DNA from: Niabella yanshanensis | GTDB lineage: Bacteria > Bacteroidota > Bacteroidia > Chitinophagales > Chitinophagaceae | Direction of reading: 5' to 3' | DNA: 64,000 nucleotides | Assembly (NCBI RefSeq): GCF_034424215.1 | Contig: NZ_CP139960.1 | Coordinates: 2,418,001 to 2,482,000 of the forward strand | In this document: piece by piece, positions 34,813 to 44,438 of the stretch | How the letters are laid out: each line of letters opens with the position of its first letter | How positions within the stretch are numbered: position 1 is the first letter of the stretch | Made by a program: the position numbers and the translations under genes | Notes under the pieces: generated by a model | The model's database searches: none | What the model was told of the DNA's origin: nothing | What the model saw: the letters and a program-made list of their open reading frames with translations, nothing else

Positions 34813-34905
34813 GAGTCATTTCGAACCTGTCGCCAAACCCGCCTGACCGGCCGGCAGATCTCCTGTATTTTGGCGGATGTCTCCATTCCCAGGTCTGCAT
34901 GACGC
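34813..34905. repeat. Degraded GC-rich interspersed repeat
   Basis: Starts AGTCATTTCGAACC and ends GCATGACGC, with internal GC-rich palindromic parts (CCGCCTGACCGGCCGGCAG). Elements with GTCATTTCGA at one end and inverted TGACG at the other are common non-coding repeats in Bacteroidota. The open frame running through this stretch before 34899 is therefore probably not coding. Confidence 0.4.
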
Positions 34906-35132
34906 TGGCGAAAATTGGAAAATTAATATTTCACAGGAAAGCCATATTAATGATCGCATTATGCCTTTTCCTAAATGGGATTATCATTGGATTGATGGCC
35001 GCAGGTAATGATAAAGACAATTTCTTGTTTTATTATATTTCGATCTCTATTCCTTATATATTCTTCTTTAGAACAATAAGAAATAATATAACCGAAGTTA
35101 AGCAAGCTATACCGGGAGCAATGTTTGAATGA
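34899..35132 (+). CDS. Small hypothetical membrane protein
   Basis: 77 aa from the ATG at 34899; the longer frame from 34758 would read through a degraded repeat. Two membrane segments (ILMIALCLFLNGIIIGLMAA and FLFYYISISIPYIFFF) flanked by basic residues, then a polar tail. I recognise no family and see no clear promoter. It is convergent with icmF. It may be a real small gene or a remnant. Confidence 0.4.
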   Translation: MTLAKIGKLIFHRKAILMIALCLFLNGIIIGLMAAGNDKDNFLFYYISISIPYIFFFRTIRNNITEVKQAIPGAMFE

Positions 35133-35228
35133 GAATTTCCTCCATTCTTAGCAAATACCGAACGGGATTTTGAAAGATACTGGAATCCGGTAGCAACCCC
35201 GGTTTACAAATGGTATCATTTCCTTTCC

Positions 35229-38200
35229 TTACATATTCCTTCTGTACTGACCTCCTACTTCGTATAAAGCATGAGTAATCTCTCCCAGCGAGCAATACTT
35301 CACGCAGTCCATTAATTCCGAAAAAAGATTACCACTCTCCAGTGCAACCTGTTTGAGTTTTTTTAAAGCCTCCGCATTCTTTCCCTCATTTCTTTGCTGA
35401 AAGGCCTGCAGGTTTTTAATCTGAAGCTCCTTTTCTTCAGTTGTGCTCCTTATCACTTCCTGTGGCAGTATTGTCGGGCTACCTTTTTTGCTTAAAAAAG
35501 TATTGACGCCTACCAGCGGTAAGTCCCCGTTGCTTTTCTGCATTTCATAATGCATGCTTTCTTCCTGTATTTTGTTGCGCTGGTACATTCTTTCCATCGC
35601 TCCTAATACACCGCCTCTCTCGCTGATGCGTTCAAATTCAGCCAACACAGCGACTTCCACCAGGTCAGTCAATTCTTCCAGGGCAAAACTTCCCTGCAGG
35701 AAATTCTCTGATTTAGCAGTTCCTAATTCCCGGTTAATGATCAACTGGATAGCCATGGCCCTGCGCACACTCTCCTCCGTAGGTGTGGTGATTGCTTCGT
35801 CGTAGGCGTTCGTATGTAAAGAATTGCAGTTATCATAAATAGCATATAGTGCCTGTAAAGTAGTGCGGATATCATTAAAGTCGATCTCCTGTGCATGCAG
35901 GCTCCTACCGGATGTCTGTATATGATACTTCAGTTTTTGTGACCGTTCATTAGCGCCATATTTCTGCTTCATCGCCTTGGCCCATATACGACGCGCTACA
36001 CGCCCTATTACACTATACTCAGGATCCATGCCATTACTGAAAAAGAACGAAAGATTAGGTGCAAAATCATCGATATGCATCCCCCGGCTCAGGTAATACT
36101 CCACATAAGTAAACCCATTCGCCAACGTAAAGGCCAGCTGAGTAACAGGGTTGGCACCGGCCTCAGCAATATGATAACCGCTGATACTTACGCTATAAAA
36201 ATTCCGAACCTTATTATCGATAAAATATTCCTGTACATCACCCATTAGCTTCAGCGCAAACTCGGTAGAAAAAATACAGGTGTTCTGCGCCTGGTCTTCT
36301 TTTAAGATATCTGCCTGCACCGTTCCCCGCACCTGCTGCAAGGTGGCCGCTTTTATTTGTTCGTAAACATCAGCAGGCAATACTTCATCTCCACTTAATC
36401 CTAATAGTTTTAAGCCAAGACCGTTATGACCTTTTGGAAGATCACCTGTGTAAACAGGAGGGTTATTCCCCTCAAACTTCGTCTCCAATCGGCTATTGAC
36501 CATTAACCATTGACTATTCTCTTCCACCCACTTTTCACATTGCTGATCTATAGCCGCGTTTAAAAAGAAAGCCAGCAACACAGGCGCGGGTCCGTTAATC
36601 GTCATTGATACAGAAGTGGTGGCATCGCAGAGATCAAACCCGCTGTACAATTTCTTGGCATCATCTACCGTAGCAACGCTTACGCCGCTATTCCCCACTT
36701 TTCCAAAAATATCAGCGCGATGCGCCGGATCTTCGCCATAAAGGGTAACGCTATCAAAGGCAGTGCTCAGGCGCTTTGCAGGCTGATCAAGGCTTACATA
36801 ATGAAAACGCTTATTGGTTCGTTCAGGTCCGCCCTCACCTGCAAACATCCGTGTAGGATCTTCGCCTTGGCGCTTTAACTCAAACACACCTGCAGTGAAA
36901 GGGAATTTACCGGGTAGATTCTCCTGCAACTGCCATTTTAAAATATCACCCCAGTCTTTATACTGCGGTAATGTTATCTTTTTGCTTTTTGAACCGCTTA
37001 ACGACACGTTAATTAATGGTTGCCTGATTATTTTATCCCGCACTTTATATTCAAAATAATCCTGGCTATAAGCATTGATAATTGCCGGCCATTTATCTAT
37101 CAGCTCTTTATTTCCCGGATCCAGATTGAGCAACAGCTGTTGTTTCTTTTCTTCAATCATTGCAGCAACGTCCTTCATCAGTTTTTGAACCCCCTCAAGC
37201 TGGTATAACTGTGAAGCCAGGGTAGATTGTGTGTCGACCCATTGATCGTACATCTTTATAGCTTCGGTTATCTCAGAAAGATAGCGGACTTGCTTCGTCG
37301 GAATGATCCTCGTTTTACTGGTAGTATCATTCGTATGCGCATGAAGTACCACAGGCCCACCCCATGTGATCTTAGTTTTTATTTCGATGGCCTTAACAAT
37401 CCGATCAAACAATTCATTCACGCCGGAGTCATTGAACTGTGCGGCAATAGTGCCGATAACCGGAATCTCCTCTTCTTTCGCAGTCCATAACTGGTGATTC
37501 CGCCGGTATTGTTTTTTTACATCCTGCAAGGCATCCAGAGCGCCGGGCTTATCGAATTTGTTAATACAGATCCAATCGGCATAATCCAGCATATTGATCT
37601 TTTCCAATTGAGAAGCCGCCCCATACTCGGGGGTCATCACATACAAGCTTAAATCACAGTAATCTACAATGGAAGCATCGCTTTGACCCACACCCGCACT
37701 TTCCAGTATCACCAGGTTAAAACCGGCTGCTTTACAGATATCAATTGCTTCCCGAGCCGTTTGGGTCAGGGCAAGGTGATCATTCCGGGTTGCCATTGAG
37801 CGCATATAAGCTCTGGGATGAGATATTGCGTTCATGCGAATCCGGTCACCCAACAAAGCCCCACCCGTCTTTTTCCTGGAAGGATCAACAGATACAACTG
37901 CAATAGTTTTACCCGGAAACTGATGTAAAAAACGACGCACTATCTCATCTGTAACGGATGATTTACCTGCACCACCGGTGCCTGTAATGCCCAATACAGC
38001 AGCGTCCTCCAAAGGAGCTCTTGCGAACTGGTCTTCCCCGGGAACGGAGAGGCCTTCAGCCGGTAAACCCAGTTCTGCATGGGTAATAGCTCTTGCTATG
38101 CGGCGGATGTCTTTGCTTTCGCCTAAAGGTGGCCTGTCATCCCAACTTTTTTCGGCCTCAAAATAGGCCGACTCTCCTGCCCGGCTCAACAGGTCTTCGA

Positions 38201-38594
38201 TCATGCCCTCCAGTCCCATTCTTCTACCATCATCAGGCGAATAAATATGTTCAATACCATACTCATGCAGTTCGTCGATCTCTGCCGGTAAAATGGTACC
38301 GCCACCGCCACCGAATATTTTGATATGACCACAACCAGCTTCCCGCAACATATCGAATATATATTTAAAGAACTCAATATGCCCGCCCTGGTAACTCGTA
38401 ATAGCAATGGCATGCGCATCTTCTTCAATCGCACATTCTACTATTTCATGCACACTCCTGTTATGCCCCAGGTGAATAATCTCGGCGCCCTTACTTTGAA
38501 GAATGCGGCGCATGATGTTAATAGCGGCATCATGCCCGTCAAATAAAGACGCGGCGGTAACAATGCGTATCGTGGTTGCTTGTGTTTTGTTCAT
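35229..38594 (-). CDS. icmF: Fused isobutyryl-CoA mutase (IcmF), with a heptad-array insertion
   Basis: 1121 aa. Three parts in order: B12-binding domain (residues ~8-135, [11 protein letters not shown] and the GGGGT loop), MeaB-like GTPase (~200-420, P-loop [10 protein letters not shown]) and the mutase TIM barrel (~560-1121). The barrel has the family's [20 protein letters not shown] and [20 protein letters not shown]. It interconverts isobutyryl-CoA and n-butyryl-CoA with adenosylcobalamin, the G domain acting as built-in chaperone. Around residue 693 the codons come from a 7-bp repeat array (36485-36519) and encode [11 protein letters not shown] where orthologues have ordinary helix. The frame is intact. 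Confidence 0.93.
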   Translation of the reverse strand: MNKTQATTIRIVTAASLFDGHDAAINIMRRILQSKGAEIIHLGHNRSVHEIVECAIEEDAHAIAITSYQGGHIEFFKYIFDMLREAGCGHIKIFGGGGGTILPAEIDELHEYGIEHIYSPDDGRRMGLEGMIEDLLSRAGESAYFEAEKSWDDRPPLGESKDIRRIARAITHAELGLPAEGLSVPGEDQFARAPLEDAAVLGITGTGGAGKSSVTDEIVRRFLHQFPGKTIAVVSVDPSRKKTGGALLGDRIRMNAISHPRAYMRSMATRNDHLALTQTAREAIDICKAAGFNLVILESAGVGQSDASIVDYCDLSLYVMTPEYGAASQLEKINMLDYADWICINKFDKPGALDALQDVKKQYRRNHQLWTAKEEEIPVIGTIAAQFNDSGVNELFDRIVKAIEIKTKITWGGPVVLHAHTNDTTSKTRIIPTKQVRYLSEITEAIKMYDQWVDTQSTLASQLYQLEGVQKLMKDVAAMIEEKKQQLLLNLDPGNKELIDKWPAIINAYSQDYFEYKVRDKIIRQPLINVSLSGSKSKKITLPQYKDWGDILKWQLQENLPGKFPFTAGVFELKRQGEDPTRMFAGEGGPERTNKRFHYVSLDQPAKRLSTAFDSVTLYGEDPAHRADIFGKVGNSGVSVATVDDAKKLYSGFDLCDATTSVSMTINGPAPVLLAFFLNAAIDQQCEKWVEENSQWLMVNSRLETKFEGNNPPVYTGDLPKGHNGLGLKLLGLSGDEVLPADVYEQIKAATLQQVRGTVQADILKEDQAQNTCIFSTEFALKLMGDVQEYFIDNKVRNFYSVSISGYHIAEAGANPVTQLAFTLANGFTYVEYYLSRGMHIDDFAPNLSFFFSNGMDPEYSVIGRVARRIWAKAMKQKYGANERSQKLKYHIQTSGRSLHAQEIDFNDIRTTLQALYAIYDNCNSLHTNAYDEAITTPTEESVRRAMAIQLIINRELGTAKSENFLQGSFALEELTDLVEVAVLAEFERISERGGVLGAMERMYQRNKIQEESMHYEMQKSNGDLPLVGVNTFLSKKGSPTILPQEVIRSTTEEKELQIKNLQAFQQRNEGKNAEALKKLKQVALESGNLFSELMDCVKYCSLGEITHALYEVGGQYRRNM
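36485..36519. repeat. Heptad repeat array inside icmF
   Basis: Five units in 7-bp register: CCAATCG, GCTATTG, ACCATTA, ACCATTG, ACTATTC. They are translated as part of icmF on the minus strand. Confidence 0.75.
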
Positions 38595-38900
38595 ATAGCG
38601 GGTACTGTCAACAAATTTAAAGATTATTGTGTAGCAAATGCAATGACGGCAATAAGGTCAAATGTGGGTAGCTCAACGGAGAAAAAGACGAAAGCGTAAA
38701 AAAAATGGAGCACCTTTTACAGGAAACTCCATTACTGGTCATGCAAATTATTTTCCTACTTTAACCGCAATGACGCTAAGTCGCCAGGAAACAGGCAACC
38801 TAAATAACATCGCGTCTTTGCGCCTTTGTTCGAAGAATTCCGTTGGAGCGGTCGAGCCTTTTCCTTCAGGTAACTTCAGTGCGATACACGCGACGCAGCT
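38595..38900. other. 306-bp gap between icmF and the TonB receptor gene, holding a paired octad element
   Basis: No gene is seen. The icmF end has a plausible -7 element on the minus strand (TAAATTTG near 38615). The centre holds the octad element at 38765-38827. No strong terminator for the TonB receptor was found. Confidence 0.5.
38765..38827. repeat. Inverted pair of octad repeats
   Basis: Left arm CCGCAATG, ACGCTAAG, TCGCCAGG (38765-38788); right arm GCGTCTTT, GCGCCTTT (38812-38827). The right arm reversed (AAAGGCGC, AAAGACGC) resembles the left. The spacer is 23 bp. Confidence 0.6.
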
Positions 38901-41369
38901 CTAAAACTTCAACGTAATACTGGCCATTGCCGATCTCGGCATTTGAGGCGCTAGTACACCTTGTCCTGCAAAGTATAACTCATCCGTTAAATTATCCAGT
39001 TTTAATCCCAACCTGAAAGATTTGGTTTCATAGAAAACAGTAGCATTCAATAAGGTGTAGGAAGGTATCGTGAAAACACCTGTCGCAGCCGAATTAGCGG
39101 TTTCAAAATCGCCAACATAATTACCTCCAAAACCTGCCCCTAATCCTTTCAATTTACCACCAGGTATGCCGTAACTGATCCAAAGATTAGCCAGGTCTGC
39201 CGGACCTGCACTTGGAGGCCGTCTACCCTGCGTAGCAGCTACCGCCGATTTGGTAAGCTTGCTGTTATTATGTGAATAACCTGCTACCAGGTTCAAGCCG
39301 CTGAAAGGATTGGCGATCAGTTCCAGCTCATATCCTTTGCTGAACTGGGTACCATCCTGAACCTTTATAATATAGTTTACATTTTCCCATACCAATTGCC
39401 CATCCCGTACCAATTGTTCTTCCCGTGTAAATTGCTCATCCCGCACCACATTGCTCACTTCAATTTCGTAATAGCTGGCAGTAAGGTTTAACCGGCCGCT
39501 AAACAGATCCAGCTTCACACCCGTTTCCCATTGATTGGCCTGCTGCGGTTTCAACACGCCTGAAATATCCAGCACAGGCTGGGTAACGGGAGCCACATTG
39601 GAGAAGCCATTCATATAATTACCAAATACTGAAATACGGTCTTTTATTACCTGGTACACTAGTCCCAGCTTGGGAGACAGGGCGGTTTGACCATATTTTG
39701 AATTAGCCAGAATTGTATCGGTAGCCAGGTCGTAAGTACCATTGCCTTCAAAGCGATCCAACCTCAGGCTCACCATGGCCAAAAGGTTGTCGGTAATATT
39801 TAACACATTGGAGGCATACGCACTGTAAATATTCGTACGTGTATTATTTCTTACACCACGGGCCGTGCTGGCCGCCAGCCGCGCATCTACCAACGCCCGG
39901 TTAAGCTTTGAATAATTAGGATCAGTCGGATTTAATGCGTTTACAAAGTCCAAAACAATGTAAGGGGAATTATCATTTTTGATGCGCTGGTTTACATAAT
40001 CAAGCCCTACCAATAGCCTGTTGCGCATCTTCCCTATCTTAAAATCTCCCACAAAATTCTGCTGCACATCCAGGTTCGCATTCATCGTATTCTGGTAAGA
40101 GATATTTCTCTCCAGGCTGTCGTCTGTTGCTTTCCGGATAAACTGGTATTGGTAATATCCTTCAGACTGACGGGTATTGTTGGAGAGAATCGTTTGTGAA
40201 GTCCATTGATTGGAGATCTGGTAATTGAATACAGCCCTGAGATTAGCTGTAGGATTTTTCATAGAGAGATCATTATTGGTATACGACCTCTTGAAATTAA
40301 AGCCCAGCTCTTGGGGTGTATGCGCGACAAACTGCCTGGTCCGGTTTAAGAAGATAGCTGATGGAGTGGTAAACTCCGAGGTATAGAGTTCAGCGTTCAG
40401 GTTAATCTTCAACCTTTCATTTACCCTGTACTCCAGTGCAGGTGCTATAAAAAAAGATTTCCTGAAACCGGCATCCTGCCAGCTGTTCTGATTTTGATAG
40501 GCAATGTTTACCCGCCCCAGTAAGTTCTTTTCTTTATTAATAGGTCCGTACACATCAGCCGTCAGCCTGTTTAAGTTAAAGCTGCCATGTATAAAAGATA
40601 CTTCGCCACCAAAATTCTCCTGGGGCTTGCGTGTAATCAGGTTGATCACGCCACCATAAGTGGCCACGGCCCCTCCGTACAAGGTAGCAGACGGCCCACG
40701 CAGCACTTCTACTTTTTCTACATTGGCGGGGTCTATTTCTCCATTGGTTTGTGTAGGCACGCCGTCTACCATCGACACTTCAGTTCTGAAACCACGAAGA
40801 CTGTAATAAGTCGCGCCATCGGTATTGATACCCCGGTTGGCAGACACTTTAAAAACACCCGGTGCATTTTTCAGCAGGTTACTAAAATCGGTAGTGATCT
40901 GTTCTTTGATCAACTCTTTTGATATACTGCTGTATGCCTGGGGATTTTCCAGGTTGCTTAAAGGCATTTTGGCTACCGTCTGGCTTTTCTTCACTAAAAA
41001 CTTATTCTTTCCCGCGGTTATGATTACGGTTTCTAACTCAGCGCTATTAACCTGCAAGGCAAATACCGGGTTAACTGTTTGCCCGGCTGGTACAGTCACC
41101 TCCTGTTCTTTACTTTCATACCCCAATAAAGTCACCTGCAAGGTATAGGTTCCGGGTTTCAGCCTTGCAAATTCAAAGCCCCCTTCGTTATCGGTTGCAG
41201 TACCCTGCTTTGTATTTTTGATCACTACACTTACGTTGGCGGCAGGCTGATCGTCGGAAGTTTTAACCATACCTGCAATAGCCCCAAATTTATCCTGGGC
41301 CAATATACTCATGCAAAACATGGTGCAGACAATAACAGCTAAAGCGCGGAATACCATCAATCTTTTCAT
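38901..41369 (-). CDS. TonB-dependent siderophore-type receptor
   Basis: 822 aa. Signal peptide (residues 1-24), a carboxypeptidase-regulatory-like domain (~28-110, AGMVKTSDDQPAANVSVV), plug (~130-260, with the plug signature DPANVEKVEVLRGPSATLYGG) and a 22-strand barrel ending MASITLKF. The FhuA/FecA-like plug and short loops suggest ferric siderophore uptake; the ligand is inferred. Residues ~642-663 contain an unusual hexapeptide repeat (VRDEQF/TREEQL/VRDGQL) from an 18-bp minisatellite. It has its own -7 box (TACTTTTG on the minus strand, 41389-41396). No transporter genes are adjacent. Confidence 0.92.
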   Translation of the reverse strand: MKRLMVFRALAVIVCTMFCMSILAQDKFGAIAGMVKTSDDQPAANVSVVIKNTKQGTATDNEGGFEFARLKPGTYTLQVTLLGYESKEQEVTVPAGQTVNPVFALQVNSAELETVIITAGKNKFLVKKSQTVAKMPLSNLENPQAYSSISKELIKEQITTDFSNLLKNAPGVFKVSANRGINTDGATYYSLRGFRTEVSMVDGVPTQTNGEIDPANVEKVEVLRGPSATLYGGAVATYGGVINLITRKPQENFGGEVSFIHGSFNLNRLTADVYGPINKEKNLLGRVNIAYQNQNSWQDAGFRKSFFIAPALEYRVNERLKINLNAELYTSEFTTPSAIFLNRTRQFVAHTPQELGFNFKRSYTNNDLSMKNPTANLRAVFNYQISNQWTSQTILSNNTRQSEGYYQYQFIRKATDDSLERNISYQNTMNANLDVQQNFVGDFKIGKMRNRLLVGLDYVNQRIKNDNSPYIVLDFVNALNPTDPNYSKLNRALVDARLAASTARGVRNNTRTNIYSAYASNVLNITDNLLAMVSLRLDRFEGNGTYDLATDTILANSKYGQTALSPKLGLVYQVIKDRISVFGNYMNGFSNVAPVTQPVLDISGVLKPQQANQWETGVKLDLFSGRLNLTASYYEIEVSNVVRDEQFTREEQLVRDGQLVWENVNYIIKVQDGTQFSKGYELELIANPFSGLNLVAGYSHNNSKLTKSAVAATQGRRPPSAGPADLANLWISYGIPGGKLKGLGAGFGGNYVGDFETANSAATGVFTIPSYTLLNATVFYETKSFRLGLKLDNLTDELYFAGQGVLAPQMPRSAMASITLKF
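39391..39444. repeat. 18-bp in-frame minisatellite inside the TonB receptor gene
   Basis: Three adjacent 18-bp units at 39391, 39409 and 39427 differ at only a few positions (ACCAATTG then a CCCGT end), with degenerate flanking copies. They encode the hexapeptide (V/T)R(D/E)xQ(L/F). Confidence 0.85.
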
Positions 41370-41388
41370 TCATTTGGTTTTGTGGCCG

Positions 41389-41396
41389 CAAAAGTA
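41389..41396 (-). promoter_or_regulatory. -7 promoter element of the TonB receptor gene
   Basis: The minus strand reads TACTTTTG, 19 bp before the ATG at 41369. Confidence 0.55.
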
Positions 41397-41486
41397 GGTC
41401 CCGGTTTAGTCTGGGGTGTTACGAGATGCGGAAAATTAGTGCCGGCTGGTTTCGATTTCAGGAAAACTTTCAGTGCAAGTCTGGAG

Positions 41487-41925
41487 CTTCCCGAAGAAAC
41501 GAGCTCTCACCGATCACCCAGCATACACACAGGCCATACTACCTTACCATAGAACTTTCTGTGCTGCTCCGTGACTTCCGTGAGAGATGACTTCTCACAG
41601 ATCGCTCAGAATACACAGACAATACCACGTTGCCATAGTACCGATAAAATAGAAACTTTTCTGTGTAGCTCCGGGGCTTCCGTGAGAGATTACTTCTCCC
41701 AGATCACTCAGAAATACACAGACAATACCACGTTACCATAGTACCGATAAAATAGAAACTTTCTGTGTAACTCCGGGGCTTCCGTGAGAGATTACTTCTC
41801 CCAGATCACTCAGAAATACACAGACAATACCACGTTACCATAGTACCGATAAAATAGAAACTTTCTGTGTAACTCCGGGGCTTCCGTGAGAGACTACTAC
41901 TCGCAGATCGCTCAGAATTACCCTA
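41487..41925. repeat. 102-bp tandem repeat, about four copies
   Basis: CTTCCGTGAGAG begins units at 41575, 41677, 41779 and 41881, exactly 102 bp apart; a diverged, shorter copy starts at 41487. The copies from 41677 and 41779 are nearly identical. Each unit has inverted arms built around TACACAGA and TCTGTGTA with degenerate 7-bp units. It fills most of the 568-bp gap between the TonB receptor and aminotransferase genes; no gene is seen there. Confidence 0.93.
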
Positions 41926-41931
41926 CCTTCG
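41924..41931 (+). promoter_or_regulatory. -7 promoter element of the aminotransferase gene
   Basis: TACCTTCG, a near match to TAnnTTTG, directly after the 102-bp array and 6 nt before the ATG at 41938. Confidence 0.45.
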
Positions 41932-41937
41932 CCCCGC

Positions 41938-43119
41938 ATGAATCAACGGGAACTATTTTTACGCCATGTAGCGCAAACATCAACTGCGCCATTGGCATTG
42001 GAAATTACAAAGGCAGAAGGCGCTGTCCTGCGCGATGTTAACGGGAAAGAATATATCGACCTGATAGGCGGCATTAGTGTAGCCAATGTAGGGCACCGTC
42101 ACCCTAAAGTAATTGACGCCATCCATCAGCAGCTGGATAGCTATATGCACATTATGGTGTACGGAGAATTTGTGGAAGCGCCGCAGGTGCAATATGCCTA
42201 TTACCTGGCACAGCATTTACCTGAAAGCCTGAACTCCGTTTACTTTACCAACTCCGGCGCAGAAGCGGTAGAGGGCGCTATGAAGCTGGCGAAACGGGCT
42301 ACTAACCGCACCCGGATCATTGCCTGCGAAAGTTCTTATCACGGTTCTACCCAGGGCGCTTTAAGTATCATCGGTAGCGAGTATTGGCGTAATGCCTACC
42401 GGCCGCTTTTACCGGGCATCCTGCATCTGCAATATAACAGCCAGGAATTAATTGATTCTATTGATAACCATACCGCTTGTGTGATACTGGAAACCGTACA
42501 GGCAGAAGCTGGTATTATAATACCCGACACGAACTGGTTGCAGGCTGTCAGAAAAAAGTGCACTGAAACACGAACGCTGTTAATACTCGATGAAATCCAG
42601 GCTGGCTTTGGCAGAACCGGTAAACTCTGGGGTTTCGAACATTTTGGTGTAATACCTGATATTGTGCTGTTGGGAAAAGCATTAGGCGGCGGTATGCCCC
42701 TGGGCGCCTTTGTAGCAGATAAGGAATTGATGATGCAACTGGCAGACAACCCGGTGTTGGGGCATATCACCACTTTTGGTGGCCACCCCGTTTGCTGCGC
42801 GGCTGGATTGGCAGCTATGCAGACATTGATCGATGAAGCCATGGCAAACGAAGTGACCGAAAAAGGCAACCTGTTTACATCCCTGCTGCAACATGACCAA
42901 ATAAAAGCAGTACGCCATATCGGCTTATTAATGGCGGTAGAATTCGATAGCTTTGAAACCAATAAAAAAGTGATCGATGCTGTGATTGAAACCGGCGCCT
43001 TAACCGACTGGTTTTTGTTTGCGTCTAACTGCCTGCGTATTTGTCCGCCATTAACCATCAGCGAAGCAGAAATAAGAAAAGCCTGTAGCATCATCATTGA
43101 CGTACTCAACAAAAATTAA
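41938..43119 (+). CDS. Class III aminotransferase
   Basis: 393 aa PLP enzyme of the ornithine/acetylornithine/GABA aminotransferase group. Visible: YFTNSGAEAVEGAMKLAKRATNR (cofactor phosphate site), SSYHGSTQGALS, ILDEIQAGFGRTGKLWGFEHF with the PLP-binding Asp, and the Schiff-base Lys in LLGKALGGGMPLGAF. The amino donor cannot be fixed from sequence alone. rpiA starts 38 bp downstream and may be cotranscribed. The promoter abuts a 102-bp tandem array. Confidence 0.9.
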   Translation: MNQRELFLRHVAQTSTAPLALEITKAEGAVLRDVNGKEYIDLIGGISVANVGHRHPKVIDAIHQQLDSYMHIMVYGEFVEAPQVQYAYYLAQHLPESLNSVYFTNSGAEAVEGAMKLAKRATNRTRIIACESSYHGSTQGALSIIGSEYWRNAYRPLLPGILHLQYNSQELIDSIDNHTACVILETVQAEAGIIIPDTNWLQAVRKKCTETRTLLILDEIQAGFGRTGKLWGFEHFGVIPDIVLLGKALGGGMPLGAFVADKELMMQLADNPVLGHITTFGGHPVCCAAGLAAMQTLIDEAMANEVTEKGNLFTSLLQHDQIKAVRHIGLLMAVEFDSFETNKKVIDAVIETGALTDWFLFASNCLRICPPLTISEAEIRKACSIIIDVLNKN

Positions 43120-43156
43120 GACATTTATAGCAATCGCAATTACATAAAAGAATACA

Positions 43157-43834
43157 ATGGATACCGCAAACAACGAAAAAAAAATGGCAGCGCTGGAAGC
43201 TGTAAAAGAAATTAAAGACGGCATGACTGTAGGGCTGGGAACTGGTTCTACCGCTTATTATGCTATACATGCTGTGGCAGAGCTGATTGGGCAGGGTATG
43301 AATCTGAAAACTGTTCCCACTTCTGAACAAACCAAACAAATGTCGATAGAGCTAGGCATTCCTATGGTAGATATAAACAGCATCGATTCGCTTGATGTAA
43401 CTATTGATGGCGCCGATGAGTTCACCCAAAACCTGGAGCTGATCAAAGGTGGGGGTGGTGCGCTATTAAGAGAGAAGATCGTTGCGTCGATCACTAAAAA
43501 ACAAATCATCATCACGGATAGTTCTAAAATGGTGCACCAGCTAGGTAAATTCAAAGTGCCTATTGAAGTAATTCCTATGGCTTGCAGCTATGTAATGCGT
43601 CAACTACCTGCCATTGGCGGAATCGGCCTGGTTCGCAAGAAAAAAGATAAAGATTATATTACCGACCAGGGCAACCTGATCATTGATGCAGACTTTGGAT
43701 TGATTGAACATCCTGCGGTATTAGATGAACAACTGAACAAAATTGTAGGTGTAGTAGAACATGGCTTGTTCATCGGACTGGCTCACAAAGTAATTATGAT
43801 AAAGGATGGCGAGGCGATCACGTTCTCTGCTTAA
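43157..43834 (+). CDS. rpiA: Ribose-5-phosphate isomerase A
   Basis: 225 aa. Interconverts ribose 5-phosphate and ribulose 5-phosphate in the pentose phosphate pathway. All signatures are present: GLGTGSTAYYAI (substrate loop), TSEQT, TIDGADEF (catalytic Asp pair) and KGGGGALLREKIVA (Lys and Glu of the active site). It follows the aminotransferase by 38 bp and ends at a strong bidirectional terminator. Confidence 0.97.
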   Translation: MDTANNEKKMAALEAVKEIKDGMTVGLGTGSTAYYAIHAVAELIGQGMNLKTVPTSEQTKQMSIELGIPMVDINSIDSLDVTIDGADEFTQNLELIKGGGGALLREKIVASITKKQIIITDSSKMVHQLGKFKVPIEVIPMACSYVMRQLPAIGGIGLVRKKKDKDYITDQGNLIIDADFGLIEHPAVLDEQLNKIVGVVEHGLFIGLAHKVIMIKDGEAITFSA

Positions 43835-43856
43835 ACATAAACATAGGATCAATGAT

Positions 43857-43899
43857 AAAAAAGGCTGTACCAAGCTTAACGCTTTGTACAGCCTTTTTA
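43857..43899. terminator. Bidirectional terminator between rpiA and the 68-aa gene
   Basis: 13-bp stem AAAAAGGCTGTAC/GTACAGCCTTTTT, with more pairing inside; A-run and T-run on the two sides serve both strands. Confidence 0.9.
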
Positions 43900-43916
43900 T
43901 TTAACAGCAGTCAATA

Positions 43917-44123
43917 CTATTGCGCGGCTTCACTTTTCAAAGCAGGCCGCTCTCCTTCCTGATACCAGTCCTCAGCATGCATTTGCTTGCCGTGTCGTTC
44001 ATTACAAAACCTACCATTGTGGCGTTTTGCAAAATATTGCTCACCGGCAAAAGCATACAAACTTCCAAAGGTTACTACCGCTGCTAATAATCCTACCAGT
44101 AGATGTTGTCTTCTTTGTTTCAT
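43917..44123 (-). CDS. Small membrane-anchored or exported protein in the third ECF locus
   Basis: 68 aa: a membrane or signal segment (LLVGLLAAVVTFGSLYAFAG) followed by a His-rich, charged domain (KRHNGRFCNERHGKQMHAED). I recognise no family. The His/Cys content could bind a metal ion (inference). It is the last gene of a minus-strand run that starts with an ECF sigma gene. Confidence 0.6.
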   Translation of the reverse strand: MKQRRQHLLVGLLAAVVTFGSLYAFAGEQYFAKRHNGRFCNERHGKQMHAEDWYQEGERPALKSEAAQ

Positions 44124-44150
44124 TGGTACTTCATTTAAAAATTAATAGAT

Positions 44151-44438
44151 TTATTGGGCCATAGTTGTCTTATGATGCTGCCCTCCGCAACCATATTGAA
44201 AGCGTTCTTTGAACTGGGCATACTCTTCATCTGTCATGTTCCTAACCTTATCAGCAAAGCGGGTAAAACGCTCCTGGCGCCTGCTTCCCGGCCCCCATGA
44301 CCGGCGTCCAAACAAGCGAAATAATAATCCTACGATAAGGACAAACACAGCTACCCGCAATACGAAAAAGGGTATGAAGAATAAAGCAGCGCCGATAAGA
44401 GCGCCGGCTATAACGGGTTTTAAAATGGATCTGTTCAT
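44151..44438 (-). CDS. Small membrane protein in the third ECF locus
   Basis: 95 aa. Two closely spaced membrane segments (AGALIGAALFFIPFFVLRVAVFVLIVGLLF) then a basic cytosolic part. The end carries RNMTDEEYAQFKERFQYGCGG, which matches the end of the 107-aa gene upstream (RNMSEEDRQKFKEAWKRRCG); the two may be diverged copies. Function unknown; probably part of the envelope-stress unit. Confidence 0.65.
   Translation of the reverse strand: MNRSILKPVIAGALIGAALFFIPFFVLRVAVFVLIVGLLFRLFGRRSWGPGSRRQERFTRFADKVRNMTDEEYAQFKERFQYGCGGQHHKTTMAQ

Noticed and set aside
34758-34898. Upstream extension of the small membrane ORF (47 codons)
   Set aside because: It runs through a degraded GC-rich repeat and its translation looks random; the ATG at 34899 gives a cleaner membrane protein.
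41487-41925. CRISPR array or replication-origin iterons
   Set aside because: 102-bp units are contiguous without spacers, and no replication initiator gene is near.
42396-43112. Long minus-strand frame opposite the aminotransferase gene (238 codons)
   Set aside because: Antisense shadow of a gene with clear PLP motifs; its translation has no domain.
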